Counted from the stretch's first letter, positions 9,164 to 18,103 are shown. The stretch: DNA of 64,000 nt from Hyphomicrobiales bacterium (GCA_900466875.1 UBNQ01000036.1:1-64000); one strand, 5' to 3'. Made by a program: numbers and translations. Notes: generated by a model not told the origin, from the letters alone.

Positions 9164-9555
9164 TCTATCCTGCTGCAGATCTTTCCCTGCCTGTCGCGCT
9201 TGCCGTCGCATTCTTTCTGCTGGTCGGTGCGGCTCTCGCGCTGATCGGTGCGATCGGCTTCCTGCGCCTGCCGAGTTTTTACGAACGGCTCCATGCGCCG
9301 GCGCTCGGCACCAGCTGGGGGATCGGCGGGATCATGCTGGCCTCGATGATCTATTTCACCGCAGCTTCGTCCCGTCTTGTCATTCATGAAATCCTGATCG
9401 GCCTGTTCGTGACGGTCACCACGCCGGTCACTTTCATGCTTTTGGCGCGTGCCGCCCTTCACCGGGATCGTACGGCCCGCAGCCATGGCGTGCCACGCAA
9501 ATATCCGATCGGCCCGGAAGAGCGCCCCCGCGAGGACATTTCGGACGAAGAATAG
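9160..9555 (+). CDS. phaG: Pha2/Mrp antiporter subunit G
   Basis: A 131-aa MrpG-family protein with three hydrophobic helices followed by a charged cytoplasmic tail. The stretch GAIGFLRLPSFYERLHAPAL is the MrpG signature. It is the last gene of the operon, so all seven functions (A-B fused, C, D, E, F, G) are present. The complex probably exports Na+ or K+ for protons and helps cells at alkaline pH or under salt. The specific ion cannot be read from sequence. Confidence 0.9.
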   Translation: MIYPAADLSLPVALAVAFFLLVGAALALIGAIGFLRLPSFYERLHAPALGTSWGIGGIMLASMIYFTAASSRLVIHEILIGLFVTVTTPVTFMLLARAALHRDRTARSHGVPRKYPIGPEERPREDISDEE

Positions 9556-9708
9556 AATCGGAGAGGTCGCGCATTACGGGGCCGGGCTTAACAGCCATGG
9601 CCAGCTCGCCGCTTCCGGTGCTGGCCGCTTCATTCTTCCGATTTTTTAGAGAGCTTCCGCGGTCGCGGGAACCCTCTGATCCAGACGATGACGTCCGCAG
9701 ACCAAAGG

Positions 9709-9945
9709 CTAAAGTTCGCGGTCGGCGATCTGCTGTTCGATGAGTTCGCGGGCAAGTTCATGCGTCCCGTCTTCATCGTCACCGGCAACTTCACTGATCT
9801 TGTCGATGGCGGAGAGGTAGATCTCTTTCTCCTCTTCCCCGGTCAGTACGCCCTTTTCGACCAATGCGTCGATCAGAGAGTAAAAGACCGCCGCCGAAGA
9901 AAGCGTCATAGCCTCAGACATAAGTCTGGCGGATTCGTAAGTCAT
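9709..9945 (-). CDS. Small acidic hypothetical protein
   Basis: A 78-aa soluble, strongly acidic and helical protein. The first half is aliphatic (AMTLSSAAVFYSLIDALVEKG), and the rest is rich in Glu/Asp (GEEEKEIYLSAIDKISEV, then GDDEDGTHELARELIEQQI). It has the look of a small conserved protein of the Rhizobiaceae, but I cannot assign a function. It lies opposite to, and about 150 bp beyond, the end of the antiporter operon. Coding is supported by the sensible amino-acid make-up compared with the Arg-rich frames on the other strand. Confidence 0.6.
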   Translation of the reverse strand: MTYESARLMSEAMTLSSAAVFYSLIDALVEKGVLTGEEEKEIYLSAIDKISEVAGDDEDGTHELARELIEQQIADREL

Positions 9946-10240
9946 GCCCGCACCTCAATTATCCGATTCAGAATACGCACTAAAGGGCGTCCGCGACATT
10001 GCTGTGACGTCTCCACTTATGGGAGTAATAACTCAGCGAGCGCTCTTATTTAATGAAAAGTGCCCATTTTTCGACTTTGAGCAAGCCAGAATGCCAAGCG
10101 AGGTTACGCGGTAAGGTTAATTCGATCATTTCAGCGGGTTGTGGGTATTAGAATACCTTAAAATACGGATGGCCCCAGAACGCACACGGCTTGTCCGGCG
10201 TCATCGCCGATCGGGAATGCGAGGACGGCCGTCCGCGGCT

Positions 10241-11200
10241 TCAGTTCCAGTAGGCGGCAGCTGTGAAATCGCGCTTCTGCAGGCCTTGCGAGGTCAGGTA
10301 TGTGCGAGCGGCGCGGGCCTGATCCGCATATCCGGCAAACCAGACATGGGCGCCGTCGCAAAGCTCCAGGGCCTCCAACGCGGGTACTAAATCCGTAACG
10401 ATCGAGACACGCTCATCGGCGGCGAGTTCGCACAGATCCTCGCGGCGGGCCTGGATGAATGCGCGAACCTTTCCGGGCGCTTCCTGCAGCATGCGGATGA
10501 TGGCCGGCAGGGCCGTCTCGTCGCCGAAGAGGAAGAGATTGTTGCTGTCGGGGCACCCGCCGCCGCCAGGCCCGATGATGCCGATCGTCCTGCCGGTCGG
10601 ATCTTCCGCAACCCAGGCGGATGTCGGGCTGCCTTTGTGTTCGAAGATGTCGAACTCGATCCAGTTCTGGCCATAAGCCACTGTGGTGTAGACCGGCCGG
10701 TGCAGCGCGTCGTCGCCTTCCGGCCAGACGGTGCGGCCTGATGCGGCGATACGCGGCCAGCAGGGCGGGCGGCCCTTGCGCGGAATGAGAAGGCGGAAAT
10801 GGTAGCTGCCTCCCCCAAACCGTTCCGCGTCATGGCCTTCAAGCCGGACGCGGGTAAAACCCGGCGAGCGTCTGGTGACGGAGGCGACCTGCATCAGCGA
10901 CATGCCGGGCGCAAGTGCGCCTTCGGCCACCTCATCCCATTTCGGGCAGAGAAGGCATTCCTCGAAAAGCTCGGTCAGGCTGCCCTGCAGGGTCTGCAAC
11001 AGGCGGTGTTCCGGTGAGGAAATCTCGATCGTCACCCCGGTTTCATCCGGATAAAGCGTCGCCTTGGAATTCCAGACATGGAAGCAGAAGCCGGCCGCTT
11101 CCTGCGTCAGCGGCACTTCCCATTCGGCCGCACGTTTCTTCAGCGCATCGATTGCTGCGCCGTTGTCACGGGTTATGCGGCCTCGGGTCTGATGGAGCAT
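10241..11200 (-). CDS. Siderophore-interacting FAD-binding protein (DUF2218 + SIP domains)
   Basis: A cytoplasmic flavoprotein of the ViuB/SIP family, which reduces or releases iron from ferric siderophores. The first ~90 residues form a DUF2218 region (starts MLHQTRGRI). The rest has the SIP FAD-binding core (FTRVRLEGHDAERFGGGSYHFRLLIP) and the C-terminal SIP domain with FLFGDETALPAI, ending HVWFAGYADQARAARTYL. The frame can start 16 codons earlier at 11248. I prefer the ATG at 11200 because an iron-type palindrome and a likely -35 box overlap the upstream ATG, so that start would lie inside the promoter. Neither start has a strong ribosome site. No transporter or siderophore synthesis genes adjoin it. 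Confidence 0.82.
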   Translation of the reverse strand: MLHQTRGRITRDNGAAIDALKKRAAEWEVPLTQEAAGFCFHVWNSKATLYPDETGVTIEISSPEHRLLQTLQGSLTELFEECLLCPKWDEVAEGALAPGMSLMQVASVTRRSPGFTRVRLEGHDAERFGGGSYHFRLLIPRKGRPPCWPRIAASGRTVWPEGDDALHRPVYTTVAYGQNWIEFDIFEHKGSPTSAWVAEDPTGRTIGIIGPGGGGCPDSNNLFLFGDETALPAIIRMLQEAPGKVRAFIQARREDLCELAADERVSIVTDLVPALEALELCDGAHVWFAGYADQARAARTYLTSQGLQKRDFTAAAYWN

Positions 11201-11247
11201 GGCAACGGTCCGGAATATCTGTGTTCTTCCCGGACTAAAATCATTCA

Positions 11248-11262
11248 TGACTTATGAAGTCA
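11248..11262 (-). promoter_or_regulatory. Iron-responsive operator-like palindrome before the SIP gene
   Basis: A perfect inverted repeat TGACTT-ATG-AAGTCA, fitting the TGA-N9-TCA form described for rhizobial iron-responsive operators bound by RirA. On the minus strand it contains TTGACT, a good -35 box, with a weak -10 (TTTTAG) 17 bases on. Repressor binding here would block transcription of the siderophore-interacting gene when iron is plentiful. The gene's function supports the reading; binding itself is inferred. Confidence 0.6.
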
Positions 11263-11304
11263 ACTATTGTCGTCGCAAGCCTCTGCCTGCCATGATCTGG
11301 TGCG

Positions 11305-12093
11305 TCAGTGGTTATCGACCGTGACAGCGTGACGGACATCGATTGCGTTGCGATCGACACCGCGGAGCGATGCGCGGATGCGGCTTTTGCCGATTTCGAT
11401 CACATGCCGCATCGCCGACATCGCCTTGGCCGGATCGCGCGAGGCGATGGCGTGGACGATCCGCAGGTGGTTGGTCGCCACCTCGTCGATCGTTTCCGGC
11501 GAAGCGGCGGGCGAGGAAAGCTGGAAGGAAATCGCCAGCGCTGCCTCGATCAGCGCACTTGCCGACCGCATGAACGGGTTTCCGGACATGCGGGCAATGG
11601 CAAGGTGGAATTCGAGATCCACCTGGGCGACGGATTCCGGCGTGTGGTTGAGATTGTCGAATTTGGCGGCAATCGCATAAAGCGCGACGATATCGTCGCT
11701 TGTGGCACGGGCAGCGGCTGCAGAGGCTGCGGCGGGTTCGAGCGCCAGACGGATTTCGGCCAGGTGTTCGATGAATTCGAAATCCAGCCCCGCTTCGAAA
11801 CGCCAGCCGAGCACATCCGAATCGAAGAAATTCCAGGTTTCGCGCGGCAGGACGCGGGTGCCGACTTTTGCTTTTGCCTCGATCAGTCGCTTGGCTGACA
11901 GCGTCTTCATCGCCTCGCGCAGCACGGTGCGGGAGACGCCGAAACGGCCTGAAAGCTCCATGTCTCCGGGCAGGAGGGAGCCTTCCGGGATCTTTCCGGA
12001 GACGATACCGCGCCCGAGCTCGGCCACCACATGGGCGTGGTTGCCGCGCCGCTTCCGGCCGCTGATGGTCGTTTCCAGGAGACCCAAAATCAC
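11305..12093 (-). CDS. GntR/FadR-family regulator, DgoR-like
   Basis: A 262-aa transcription factor with an N-terminal winged helix (LPGDMELSGRFGVSRTVLRE, then MKTLSAKRLIEAKAKVGTRV) and a C-terminal all-helical FCD ligand domain (about residues 95-235). The linker ETWNFFDSDVLGWRFE closely resembles DgoR, the E. coli galactonate repressor, so an aldonate from the neighbouring sugar pathway is a plausible effector. The start is a GTG with AAGGAAG upstream. It overlaps the preceding permease stop by 4 bases (GTGA), so the regulator is translated as the last gene of the importer operon. Likely target: this operon and the divergent catabolic genes. Confidence 0.83.
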   Translation of the reverse strand: MILGLLETTISGRKRRGNHAHVVAELGRGIVSGKIPEGSLLPGDMELSGRFGVSRTVLREAMKTLSAKRLIEAKAKVGTRVLPRETWNFFDSDVLGWRFEAGLDFEFIEHLAEIRLALEPAAASAAAARATSDDIVALYAIAAKFDNLNHTPESVAQVDLEFHLAIARMSGNPFMRSASALIEAALAISFQLSSPAASPETIDEVATNHLRIVHAIASRDPAKAMSAMRHVIEIGKSRIRASLRGVDRNAIDVRHAVTVDNH

Positions 12094-13076
12094 ACTTCCT
12101 TCAATTGTCGCACTGCAAGTCGGCGGTCTGAATACCAGATGATGGTGCGCTGCAACACGATGAATACGAATAACAGGATGCCGATGACGATTTTCGTCCA
12201 CCAGGAGGACAAGGTCCCGTCAAACACGATGTAGGTCTGGATCAATCCTTGCAGCAGGATGCCGATGAACGTGCCGGCGATCAGGCCGACGCCGCCGGTC
12301 AGAAGGGTGCCGCCGATGACGACCGCGGCGATCGCATCGAGTTCCACACCGACCGTCGCCAGGGAGTAACCGGAGGACGTATAGAGCGTGTAGACGATGC
12401 CGGCGAGGCCGGAGAGGAAGCCGGACAGGGCGTAGATACGGATCGTCGTCGCGCCCACCGGCACACCCATCAGCTCGGCCGACTGGATATTGCCGCCGAT
12501 CGCATAGACATTGGCGCCGAAACGGGTGCGGGATGCGACGATTATGCCAACGGCAAACACGATGAGCATGACCATGGCTAGAAGCGTCAGCCGCCCGCCG
12601 CCGGGGAAGCGGATGTAGAAGCCGAGCATGGTGTCGATGAATTCATGGGTGATCGGCACCGATTGCGTCGAAACGAGATAGGCAGCACCTCTAGCGAGAA
12701 ACATGCCGGCAAGCGTCACCACGAAGGGCGGTATGAGCAGATAACGGATCATCGCGCCCATCAGACAACCGAACAGGGTCGAAATGACCAGCGCTGCGAG
12801 GAAAGCGGTCAGCGGGTGGACGCCGAAGGAGCCGATCATGACGGCAACGAAGACGCTGGTAAACGCGATCACCGAGCCCACCGAAAGATCGATGCCGCCC
12901 GACAGGATTACGAAGGTCATGCCGACCGCGGCGATGCCGAGAAAGGCATTATCGGTCAAAAGATTGCCGATTACCCGCGTCGACAGCATGTTGGGAAACT
13001 GCAAGACGCAAAGCCCGTAGGCGATGACGAAGATCGCCAGCGTGGTGACGAAGGGCAGGTTGCGGGCGTGGATCAT
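12090..13076 (-). CDS. yjfF: Sugar ABC transporter permease, YjfF type
   Basis: A 328-aa inner-membrane permease of the ribose/galactofuranose (BPD_transp_2) family with about ten helices. It contains GMTFVILSGGIDLSVGSVIA, the hallmark of carbohydrate-uptake family-2 permeases, and YAIGGNIQSAELMGV near the coupling region. In E. coli YjfF pairs with YtfT to import galactofuranose, and the same gene order is seen here. It overlaps the first permease by 4 bp. Confidence 0.87.
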   Translation of the reverse strand: MIHARNLPFVTTLAIFVIAYGLCVLQFPNMLSTRVIGNLLTDNAFLGIAAVGMTFVILSGGIDLSVGSVIAFTSVFVAVMIGSFGVHPLTAFLAALVISTLFGCLMGAMIRYLLIPPFVVTLAGMFLARGAAYLVSTQSVPITHEFIDTMLGFYIRFPGGGRLTLLAMVMLIVFAVGIIVASRTRFGANVYAIGGNIQSAELMGVPVGATTIRIYALSGFLSGLAGIVYTLYTSSGYSLATVGVELDAIAAVVIGGTLLTGGVGLIAGTFIGILLQGLIQTYIVFDGTLSSWWTKIVIGILLFVFIVLQRTIIWYSDRRLAVRQLKEV

Positions 13077-14107
13077 CGGGTCGCCTCCTTCGCACCATGG
13101 TTGAGCTTGTCACCCCGCCGGGTGGCCTTGATGAAGCCGAAGACGGTGGCTATGGCGGGCGATTGCAGTGTCAGCACCACGATGATGATGCCGGCCTTGA
13201 TGATCAGGTTGAATTCCGGCGGAAAGCCCGAAACGAGAATGCCGGTATTGATCGACTGGATGATCAGCGCGCCGATCAGTGAGGCGGTGATCGAGAAACG
13301 GCCGCCATTGAGCGATGTGCCGCCGACGACGACGGCAAGAATCGCGTCGAGTTCCAGCCAGAGACCGGCATTGTTGGCGTCGGCGCCGCGGATGTCGGCG
13401 GTGACGATCATGCCAGCGATGGCGGCGCAGAGACCGGAAATGGCGTAGGCCGAGAACAGCAGGAAGCGGGCGCGCACGCCGGCAAGGCTTGCGGCGCGAC
13501 GGTTGATGCCGGTCGCCTCGATCAGGAAACCGAGCGCGGTGCGGCGTATCAGCAGGCCGATGGCGAGCGCCGTTCCGACCCAGAGATAGATCGGGATCGG
13601 GATGCCGGCCAGGGCGCCTGAACCGAGTGCCGAAAACGTATCGTCGTTGAAGGTGAGGATCACGCCCTCGGTGATGAGCTGGGCAATGCCGCGGCCAGCC
13701 ACCATCAGGATCAGGGTCGCGATAATCGGCTGGATATCGAGGACGGCGACGAGCACACCGTTCCACAATCCGCAGGCGATGCCGACGCCGAGGGATACCG
13801 CGATCACGACCGGGAGCGGATAACCGTCGCTGATCAGCGTCGCGGCAACAGCGCCGCAGATGGCGATCACCGCGCCGATCGAAAGGTCGATGCCGCGCGT
13901 TGCAATCACCAGTGTCATGCCGACGGTCAGGAGCGCGACAGGTGCTGCACGGACGAGAATGTCGATCAGGCTGCCGTAAAGCCGTCCGTTCTGGACGGAT
14001 ACCGTCAGGAAGCCGGGCGCAACGAGACTGATAACGCCGAGGATGATCGCCAGTGCGGCAAGCTGCGGTGCCAATCGGCGCAGGCGGCGGGTGAACCAGT
14101 TCATCAC
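13073..14107 (-). CDS. ytfT: Sugar ABC transporter permease, YtfT type
   Basis: A 344-aa polytopic permease of the same family as its downstream partner. GMTLVIATRGIDLSIGAVIA and EATGINRRAASLAGV mark the family core and coupling helix. The pair forms the membrane channel for the YtfQ-type binding protein. It overlaps the ATPase gene by 4 bp upstream and yjfF by 4 bp downstream, so the three subunits are coupled in translation. Confidence 0.87.
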   Translation of the reverse strand: MMNWFTRRLRRLAPQLAALAIILGVISLVAPGFLTVSVQNGRLYGSLIDILVRAAPVALLTVGMTLVIATRGIDLSIGAVIAICGAVAATLISDGYPLPVVIAVSLGVGIACGLWNGVLVAVLDIQPIIATLILMVAGRGIAQLITEGVILTFNDDTFSALGSGALAGIPIPIYLWVGTALAIGLLIRRTALGFLIEATGINRRAASLAGVRARFLLFSAYAISGLCAAIAGMIVTADIRGADANNAGLWLELDAILAVVVGGTSLNGGRFSITASLIGALIIQSINTGILVSGFPPEFNLIIKAGIIIVVLTLQSPAIATVFGFIKATRRGDKLNHGAKEATR

Positions 14108-15639
14108 GCGGCCTCCGTTTCGCCGGTGCCGGCAATCGCCCGGATGATGCCGTCGGTGGTCAGATGACGACCGGAAAGTTCGGCCACGTGGCGGCGATCG
14201 GACAGGACGATGACGCGGTGCGCCACGGCGGTGAGTTCCTCCAGCTCAGAGGAAATGACAACCAGCGACATGCCTTGCGAACACAGTTTTTCGATCATTT
14301 TCAGGATTTCCGCATGGGCGCCGATATCGATGCCGCGTGTCGGTTCGTCGAGGATGAGCAGCCGGGGCTCGGTCACCAGCCAGCGGGCGAGGATCGCCTT
14401 CTGCTGGTTGCCGCCGGAGAGAAATTTTATCGGCCGTTCGCGGTCGGCGGGGCGGATGTCGAGCGACTTGATGAAGCTGTCGGCCAGCTCCCGCTTGTGG
14501 GAAGACGAGATCGGCCGCATCCAGCCACGCTGCGCTTGCAGCGCCAGCGCGATATTGTCCGCAACCGAAAGATCGCCGACGATACCGTCCGTCTTGCGTT
14601 CCTCCGGACAGAAACCGAAACGATTGGCGATCGCGGCTTCCGGCGAAGTGATGGCGACTTGCTCGCCGTCGATCGTGGCGGTGCCGCTGTCGGCGCGGTC
14701 GATGCCGAACAGCAGGAAGGCGGTTTCGCTGCGGCCCGAACCGAGCAGGCCCGCAATACCGACGACCTCGCCCGGCCTGATATCGAGATCGAAAGGTGCG
14801 ACGCTGCCCTTCTTGCCGTAGTTCTGGAACTGAATGGACGGCGCGCCGCGGTCATCGATCGTTTCCGGCTCGGCCTGATGATCGCGGGTGATGTGCTGCA
14901 GCTCGCGGCCAAGCATCATCGAGATCAGATCCAGACGCGGCAGCTCGGAAATCGTGCGGCTTCCGACCAGTCGGCCGTTGCGCAGCACGGTGACGCGATC
15001 GGCGATCTCGTAAACCTGATCGAGGAAATGGGTGATGATGACGATGCCGACGCCGTCTTCGCGCAGCTGCCTCAGGACCGTGAACAGGCCTTTCACCTCA
15101 TGCGCATCGAGGCTGGCCGTCGGTTCGTCGAGAACCAGAACCTTGCCGGAAAGATCGACGGCGCGGGCAATCGCGATGATCTGGCGGATGGCGACGGAAA
15201 AGGACGACAGCAGCGCATCGACATCGATATCGAGGCCGTATCGCTCAAGCAGAGTTTTGGACCGGTCGCGTATGGTGCGGCGGTCGATCATGCCGAAGCG
15301 GCGCGGCTGGCGGCCGAGAAACAGGTTTTCCGCGACCGTCAGATTCTCCAGAAGGTTGACCTCCTGATAGACGGTGCCGATGCCGAGCGCCTGTGCGGAA
15401 GCGACATCGTCCGGGGAAATCTCGTTACCTTCCAGATAGATCGTGCCACGGTCGCGGCGGTAGACACCGGTCAGGATCTTGATCAGGGTCGATTTGCCGG
15501 CGCCGTTTTCGCCGAGAAGGGCGTGGATTTCGCCGCCTTGAAGCGTGAAATCGACCTCGTCGAGAGCCGGAATGCCGAAAAAGGATTTGCCGATACCCCG
15601 GGCTTCCAGAAGAGCGTGTTGACCTGACAATGTCTTCAT
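14104..15639 (-). CDS. ytfR: Sugar ABC transporter ATP-binding protein, YtfR type
   Basis: A 511-aa duplicated ATPase of the carbohydrate-uptake-2 class (as in RbsA, MglA and YtfR). The first half has a full Walker A (GENGAGKST, residues 43-51) and LVLDEPTASLD. The second half has the degenerate nucleotide site typical of this class, with LSGGNQQKAILARWL and LLILDEPTRGIDIG. The frame is open for 55 more codons upstream, but the chosen ATG sits just before the conserved domain, and the extension runs through non-conserved, Arg-rich sequence. It powers import by the YtfT/YjfF channel. Confidence 0.88.
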   Translation of the reverse strand: MKTLSGQHALLEARGIGKSFFGIPALDEVDFTLQGGEIHALLGENGAGKSTLIKILTGVYRRDRGTIYLEGNEISPDDVASAQALGIGTVYQEVNLLENLTVAENLFLGRQPRRFGMIDRRTIRDRSKTLLERYGLDIDVDALLSSFSVAIRQIIAIARAVDLSGKVLVLDEPTASLDAHEVKGLFTVLRQLREDGVGIVIITHFLDQVYEIADRVTVLRNGRLVGSRTISELPRLDLISMMLGRELQHITRDHQAEPETIDDRGAPSIQFQNYGKKGSVAPFDLDIRPGEVVGIAGLLGSGRSETAFLLFGIDRADSGTATIDGEQVAITSPEAAIANRFGFCPEERKTDGIVGDLSVADNIALALQAQRGWMRPISSSHKRELADSFIKSLDIRPADRERPIKFLSGGNQQKAILARWLVTEPRLLILDEPTRGIDIGAHAEILKMIEKLCSQGMSLVVISSELEELTAVAHRVIVLSDRRHVAELSGRHLTTDGIIRAIAGTGETEAA

Positions 15640-15826
15640 CCCGCATTCAGAGCATTTCCGCCTTTCCTCGAAACGCGAAACGGCTCTATCTCTTTGTTTC
15701 AGCGCAAATCCTGCCGCGAAAAACCGGTGCCCGGTGTTGCTGGAATTGCTCCAAAGGAACCGAAGCGGCAGTGTTGCCGCTTCGGTCGTTGATGACGTTC
15801 GCATCCTTGATGCGGACAGCGGGAGA

Positions 15827-16789
15827 TCAGTAACCGAGACCTTTCTTCGCCTCGTAGATCTTCATCGGGTCGTCTTTCTGGGTGTAGAGCTTGGATTCCG
15901 TCTGGATCCACTTCTTCGGCTCTTTCTTGTCCTTGAGATACGCTTCGAGCGCATCGAAGGCAGGGCCGGCCATGTCCGGCGTCAGTTCGACCGTGGCGTT
16001 GGCTTCACCCTTGGCCATGGCCTGAAAGATGTCCGGCACGGCGTCGATCGAGACGATCTTGATGTCGGTGCCCGGCTTCAGGCCGGCTTCCTTGATCGCC
16101 TGGATAGCGCCGACGGCCATGTCATCGTTATGGGCGTAGACGGCGCAGATATCCTTGCCGCCGCCTTCGGCCTTGATGAAGCTCTCCATGACTTCCTTAC
16201 CCTTGGTGCGGGTAAAGTCGCCGGTCTGAGAGCGGACGATCTTGATGTTGGACGCGGCCTTGATGCCTTCCTCAAAACCCTTCTTGCGGTTGATGGCCGG
16301 CGAAGAGCCGGTCGTGCCCTGAAGCTCGACAACCTTACAGTCCTTAGAGCCGACATCCTTGGCAAGCCATTCGCCAGCGACCTTGCCTTCGTAGACCTGA
16401 TCGGAGGTAACGGCTGTCAGGAAAAGATCCTTCGGGCTGTCGATCTCGCGGTCGAGCAGAATGACCGGGATCTTTTCCTCCTTGGCTTCCTTCAGCACAG
16501 CATCCCAGCCGGTGGAAACGACCGGTGCGATCAGGATCGCATCGACGCCCTGGGCGATGAAGCCACGGATCGCCTTGATCTGGTTTTCCTGCTTCTGCTG
16601 GGCATCGGCAAATTTCAGCGTGATGCCACGCTTTTCGGCTTGCTGCTTGGTCAACGTCGTTTCGGCGGCGCGCCAACCGGATTCGGATCCGATCTGCGAG
16701 AAGCCGACTGTCAGTGATTGTGCGGAAACGCCGGATGCAAGAGTGGCAAAAATAGCGGCAGCGGTTGCCGCGAAGAGAGCTTTTTTCAT
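15827..16789 (-). CDS. ytfQ: Periplasmic sugar-binding protein, YtfQ type
   Basis: A 320-aa substrate-binding protein with a signal peptide (MKKALFAATAAAIFATLASG, cleavage after VSA-Q). The mature start LTVGFSQIGSESGWRAAET and later KFADAQQKQENQIKAIRGFI and YAHNDDMAVGAIQAIKEAGL are nearly the same as E. coli YtfQ, which binds galactofuranose. Rhizobial relatives may also take the furanose forms of arabinose or related sugars. The ATG has an excellent ribosome site (GGAGGATTAAG); the longer open frame upstream is ignored. It is the first gene of the leftward operon ytfQ-ytfR-ytfT-yjfF-gntR. The ~190-base gap to ytfR is wide, but I see no clear terminator in it. Confidence 0.9.
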   Translation of the reverse strand: MKKALFAATAAAIFATLASGVSAQSLTVGFSQIGSESGWRAAETTLTKQQAEKRGITLKFADAQQKQENQIKAIRGFIAQGVDAILIAPVVSTGWDAVLKEAKEEKIPVILLDREIDSPKDLFLTAVTSDQVYEGKVAGEWLAKDVGSKDCKVVELQGTTGSSPAINRKKGFEEGIKAASNIKIVRSQTGDFTRTKGKEVMESFIKAEGGGKDICAVYAHNDDMAVGAIQAIKEAGLKPGTDIKIVSIDAVPDIFQAMAKGEANATVELTPDMAGPAFDALEAYLKDKKEPKKWIQTESKLYTQKDDPMKIYEAKKGLGY

Positions 16790-17110
16790 CTTAATCCTCC
16801 CAGAGATGATGAAGCAAACTGGCGACTGAAGGATTGGCATATAATAGTACTTTTGCAACCCCCAATTTCGAAGCTTGCGCAAAAAGCGATCAAGCCTTCG
16901 GAATTTCTAGCAAATTTCGTGTATCACCGCATTCAATAGCCTAAAAATTGACCAATGCCGATTTACCTTTACGGAAAAAGACATTCTTGACATTCGCGGC
17001 GCAAATCCAATAGTCGTATTTTTGAAAGACGTCAGGTCTGCGATCTGATGGGAGGAAGGCATGGCCTGTGGAGGCGCCATGTCAGTTCAGACAAATTGGA
17101 TGCGAAATCG
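16790..17110. promoter_or_regulatory. Divergent control region between ytfQ and araD1
   Basis: About 320 bases separate the two divergent sugar operons, so both promoters and the operator of a shared regulator should be here. On the plus strand TTGACA at 16987-16992 is a perfect -35 sequence, but the -10 at the right spacing is poor. AT-rich tracts near 16840-16860 could serve the ytfQ side. I could not define an operator. The right end contains a short leader ORF described separately. Confidence 0.5.
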
Positions 17111-17117
17111 ATGCTGA
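17061..17117 (+). CDS. Possible 18-aa leader ORF overlapping the araD1 start
   Basis: An ATG with a very strong ribosome site (GGGAGGAAGG, core 5 bases away) opens an 18-codon frame, MACGGAMSVQTNWMRNRC. Its TGA ends 6 bases into the araD1 coding sequence. The araD1 ATG itself has only a weak site. Either araD1 is translationally coupled to this leader, or the strong site marks an older start of the gene now out of frame. There is no direct proof of expression. Confidence 0.35.
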   Translation: MACGGAMSVQTNWMRNRC

Positions 17118-18103
17118 GAATTCTGCAGATTGCTGATGATGCGGGCGCGATCAAGGTTGTTGCGTGGGAAGGCCAGGGTTCTGGCCGTATCGTCAATGGT
17201 GTCGCCTCGACCTATGATCTGGCGATGCAGGCGATTGCCAGCGGCCGCAGCCTTGCAGCGCAGATCGAAGCGCTCGGCTACGGTGCCGATATCGACGTAG
17301 AGGCTGCAGCACGCGAAGGCCGCGTCGGCCTGCCGATCTCGCATCCTGATCCCGCCCATTTCGTCGTTGCCGGCACGGGCCTGACGCATCTCGGTTCGGC
17401 CGATGGTCGCGACAAGATGCACAAGGCTGCCCAGGCCGAAGACAAGCCGACCGATTCCATGCGCATGTTCCTGTCTGGTGTAGAGGGCGGCAAGCCTGCC
17501 CCCGGCCGGGTCGGCGCGCAGCCGGAATGGTTCTACAAGGGCAATGGCTCGCAGCTTAAATCCACCGGTTCGGATCTCGAGTCTCCTTCCTTCGCTCTCG
17601 ATGGCGGCGAAGAGCCGGAACTTGCGGGGATCTATCTCATCGGCCCGGACGGAACGCCTTTTCGCGTCGGTTTCTGTCTTGCCAACGAGTTCTCCGATCA
17701 CGTGACCGAGAAGGGCAACTATCTCTGGCTTGCCCATTCCAAGCTGCGTCAGGCATCGCTTGGACCGGAACTTCTGGTCGGTGATCTGCCGGATCATGTC
17801 GAAGGCACTTCGCGCATCCGTCGCGGCAGCGAAGTGATCTTCGAAAAGCCTTTCCTGTCGGGCGAGGCCAACATGTCGCACTCGATCGCGAATCTCGAAT
17901 ACCATAACTTCAAATACGACATCTTCCGCGCGCCGGGCGACCTGCACGTTCATTTCTTCGGCACTGCCACGCTGTCCGTTTCACACGGCATCAAGACCGA
18001 AGAAGGTGATGTGTTTGAGATCGATGCTGCGCCCTTCAAGCTGCCGCTCGTCAACCGTCTGACCGTCGCCGCGGCGATGTCAGTTGACGTGCGCAAGCTT
18101 TAA
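17111..18103 (+). CDS. araD1: AraD1/GguC-family protein, probable 2-keto-3-deoxy-L-arabinonate dehydratase
   Basis: A 330-aa member of the fumarylacetoacetate hydrolase superfamily (GguC/AraD1 branch). The motif THLGSADGRDKMH near residue 97, GFCLANEFSDHV near 198 and the C-terminal HVHFFGTATLSVSHGI fit this branch. GguC is encoded next to chvE-gguAB in Agrobacterium. AraD1 homologues are linked to L-arabinose oxidation, acting on the keto-deoxy sugar acid made by the IlvD-type dehydratase. Here it begins the rightward block with the sugar dehydrogenase and dehydratase, which supports that role. The start is uncertain: an in-frame ATG at 17048 would add 21 residues but has no ribosome site. 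Confidence 0.78.
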   Translation: MLRILQIADDAGAIKVVAWEGQGSGRIVNGVASTYDLAMQAIASGRSLAAQIEALGYGADIDVEAAAREGRVGLPISHPDPAHFVVAGTGLTHLGSADGRDKMHKAAQAEDKPTDSMRMFLSGVEGGKPAPGRVGAQPEWFYKGNGSQLKSTGSDLESPSFALDGGEEPELAGIYLIGPDGTPFRVGFCLANEFSDHVTEKGNYLWLAHSKLRQASLGPELLVGDLPDHVEGTSRIRRGSEVIFEKPFLSGEANMSHSIANLEYHNFKYDIFRAPGDLHVHFFGTATLSVSHGIKTEEGDVFEIDAAPFKLPLVNRLTVAAAMSVDVRKL

